Origin: Bacillota bacterium | GTDB taxonomy: Bacteria > Bacillota > Clostridia > Christensenellales > CAG-138 | Length of the DNA stretch: 6,856 nt | Assembly (NCBI GenBank): GCA_023461495.1 | Contig: JAEYLA010000317.1 | Coordinates: 1 to 6,856 of the forward strand | Reading direction: 5' to 3' | In this document: positions 5,818-6,856 of the stretch, one piece after another | How positions within the stretch are numbered: position 1 is the first letter of the stretch | How the letters are laid out: every line of letters begins with the position of its first letter | Notes under the pieces: generated by a model | What the model was told of the DNA's origin: nothing | The model's input: the letters and a program-made list of their open reading frames with translations, nothing else | Databases searched by the model: none | Program-made: the position numbers and the translations under genes

Positions 5818-5891
5818 CACAGCGATAAAACTGGCCTGACGCAGGCGGCGAGAGGGCCAGAACCCCTTTTTGACGCCTGTTCCCAATACGA
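5818..5891 (+). promoter_or_regulatory. Structured rrf2-cysK spacer, possible regulatory RNA
   Basis: Several pairings compete in this spacer. CTGGCC (5831-5836) can pair with GGCCAG (5855-5860). GCCTG (5834-5838) can fold on CAGGC (5842-5846) with a 3-nt loop. CAGGCG (5842-5847) can pair with CGCCTG (5874-5879). The first pairing followed by AACCCCTTTTT could act as a weak attenuator. No known riboswitch or T-box core is recognisable in this length. Confidence 0.3.
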
Positions 5892-5904
5892 AAGGAGACC
5901 TCCT

Positions 5905-6834
5905 ATGCCTGATATCAAGCAGAGTGTGCTCGAACTCATTGGCGATACGCCGCTGGTGGCGCTCAACCGGATGGTGGCGGTTCGCGGATTGGACATTTCG
6001 CTTCTTGGCAAGCTGGAGTCCATGAATCCCGGCGGCAGCGTCAAGGACCGCATCGCCTACGCCATGCTGCAGGATGCGGGCGAGCGCGGGCTGATTGGAG
6101 AAGGCAGCGTAATCATTGAGCCCACCAGCGGCAACACGGGCGTGGGGCTTGCGGTGGCGGCGGCGGTGCTTGGGTACCGCGTGATCCTCACCATGCCCGA
6201 AACCATGAGCGTGGAGCGGCGCTTGCTCTTCCAGGCATATGGCGCGGAGGTTGTGCTGACCGAGGGTGCACTAGGCATGCGCGGGGCGATTGAAAAGGCG
6301 GAAGCGCTTGCAAAGGAAATCCCAAACAGCTTTATTCCCGGCCAGTTTACAAATGCGGCGAACCCTTCGGTCCACAGGCGCACGACAGGGCCTGAATTAT
6401 ACTGCCAGACGGGCGGGCAGCTTGACATCCTTGTTGCGGGCGTCGGATCCGGCGGCACGATCACCGGTGCCGGCGAGTATTTAAAAAGCCGCCTCCCCCA
6501 CCTGCAAGTGGTTGCCGTGGAACCGAAAGACTCCCCGGTGCTGAGCGCCGGGAGAAGCGGCATGCATCCTCTGCAGGGGCTTGGCGCCGGCTTTGTGCCC
6601 AAGGTATTGAATACCGGCATCTATGATGAAATCTTTCTTGTCAGCGGGGAGGACGCGTTCGCCGCCGGCCGCGAGCTTGCCAGGCGGGAGGGGCTGCTGT
6701 GCGGCATTTCCTCCGGCGCTGCCGTGTATGCGGCGCTCACAATCGGCGCGCGGCCGGAAAACCGCGGCAAGGTGATCGCAGCCATCCTGCCCGATACCGG
6801 GGAACGGTACTTGTCCAGCAATCTGTTTGCATAA
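5905..6834 (+). CDS. cysK: Cysteine synthase (O-acetylserine sulfhydrylase), PLP-dependent
   Basis: Makes L-cysteine from O-acetyl-L-serine and sulfide in the cytoplasm, using pyridoxal phosphate. The 309-residue product has the usual family length. Conserved parts are all present: IGDTPLV (12-18), the PLP lysine K47 in NPGGSVKDR (41-49), the substrate loop PTSGNTG (73-79), the PLP-phosphate loop GSGGTITG (181-188), HPLQGLGAGF (221-230) and GISSGAA (267-273). The segment QFTNAANPSVHRRTTGPE differs slightly from the usual QFxNPANP pattern (A in place of P at 151), a minor change. AAGGAG (5892-5897) lies 7 nt before ATG 5905, fixing the start. No serine acetyltransferase gene (cysE) is visible in the window. 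In Bacillus, CysK binds the Rrf2 protein CymR and acts as its partner in repression, so the adjacency here is suggestive. A cystathionine beta-synthase-like or O-phosphoserine-using paralogue is possible but less likely. Confidence 0.95.
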   Translation: MPDIKQSVLELIGDTPLVALNRMVAVRGLDISLLGKLESMNPGGSVKDRIAYAMLQDAGERGLIGEGSVIIEPTSGNTGVGLAVAAAVLGYRVILTMPETMSVERRLLFQAYGAEVVLTEGALGMRGAIEKAEALAKEIPNSFIPGQFTNAANPSVHRRTTGPELYCQTGGQLDILVAGVGSGGTITGAGEYLKSRLPHLQVVAVEPKDSPVLSAGRSGMHPLQGLGAGFVPKVLNTGIYDEIFLVSGEDAFAAGRELARREGLLCGISSGAAVYAALTIGARPENRGKVIAAILPDTGERYLSSNLFA

Positions 6835-6856
6835 AACAAAAGCAGGGATGAAGGTT

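Noticed and set aside
5870..5875. TTGACG as a -35 for a separate cysK promoter
   Set aside because: At 17 nt spacing the -10 position falls on the AGGAGA ribosome binding site and shows no TATAAT-like sequence.
6835..6856. ATG at 6848 or a terminator arm after cysK
   Set aside because: The A-rich run then GCAGGGATGAAGG could be the left arm of a terminator or the start of another gene, but the window ends too soon to decide.

Overview
The window reads as a piece of a GC-rich, strictly anaerobic Firmicute, most likely a gut-type Clostridia lineage. This is an inference from gene content and sequence style: a clostridial rubredoxin, a DUF1858 redox-disulfide protein, an Rrf2 regulator with a cysteine triad, a lipoprotein flavin reductase of the extracellular-respiration type, strong AAGGAG/AGGAGG ribosome binding sites, and housekeeping-like TTGACA/TATAAT promoters. 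All supported genes lie on the + strand. I see no tRNA, rRNA, CRISPR array, insertion sequence or phage gene.

Region 1 (1-3201) starts with a cytoplasmic GH13 alpha-amylase/neopullulanase-type enzyme whose own promoter and ribosome binding site place its start at 105, not at the upstream in-frame ATG. It is followed by a small two-helix membrane protein with a C-terminal zinc ribbon (2191-2613). Next come a DUF1858 protein with a CxxC motif (2648-2866) and a 51-residue rubredoxin (2975-3130). A strong intrinsic terminator (3170-3201) closes the block. The last two genes form a small redox pair.

Region 2 (3202-5291) is a self-contained single-gene unit. A 3-copy imperfect repeat (3240-3310) precedes a TTGACA-17-TATTCT promoter, which drives a 606-residue lipoprotein. 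This protein has a covalent-FMN domain followed by a fumarate-reductase-like FAD domain, and a GC-rich hairpin terminator follows the gene. The FAD domain lacks recognisable equivalents of the classic fumarate-binding His and Arg motifs, so it probably reduces a different, unidentified acceptor outside the membrane. This is the most interesting part of the window.

Region 3 (5292-6856) holds an Rrf2-family regulator with a C-x7-C-x5-C triad and a downstream cysteine synthase (cysK), probably co-transcribed. Their adjacency suggests sulfur/cysteine or Fe-S control, and the 87-nt gap between them can form competing RNA structures.
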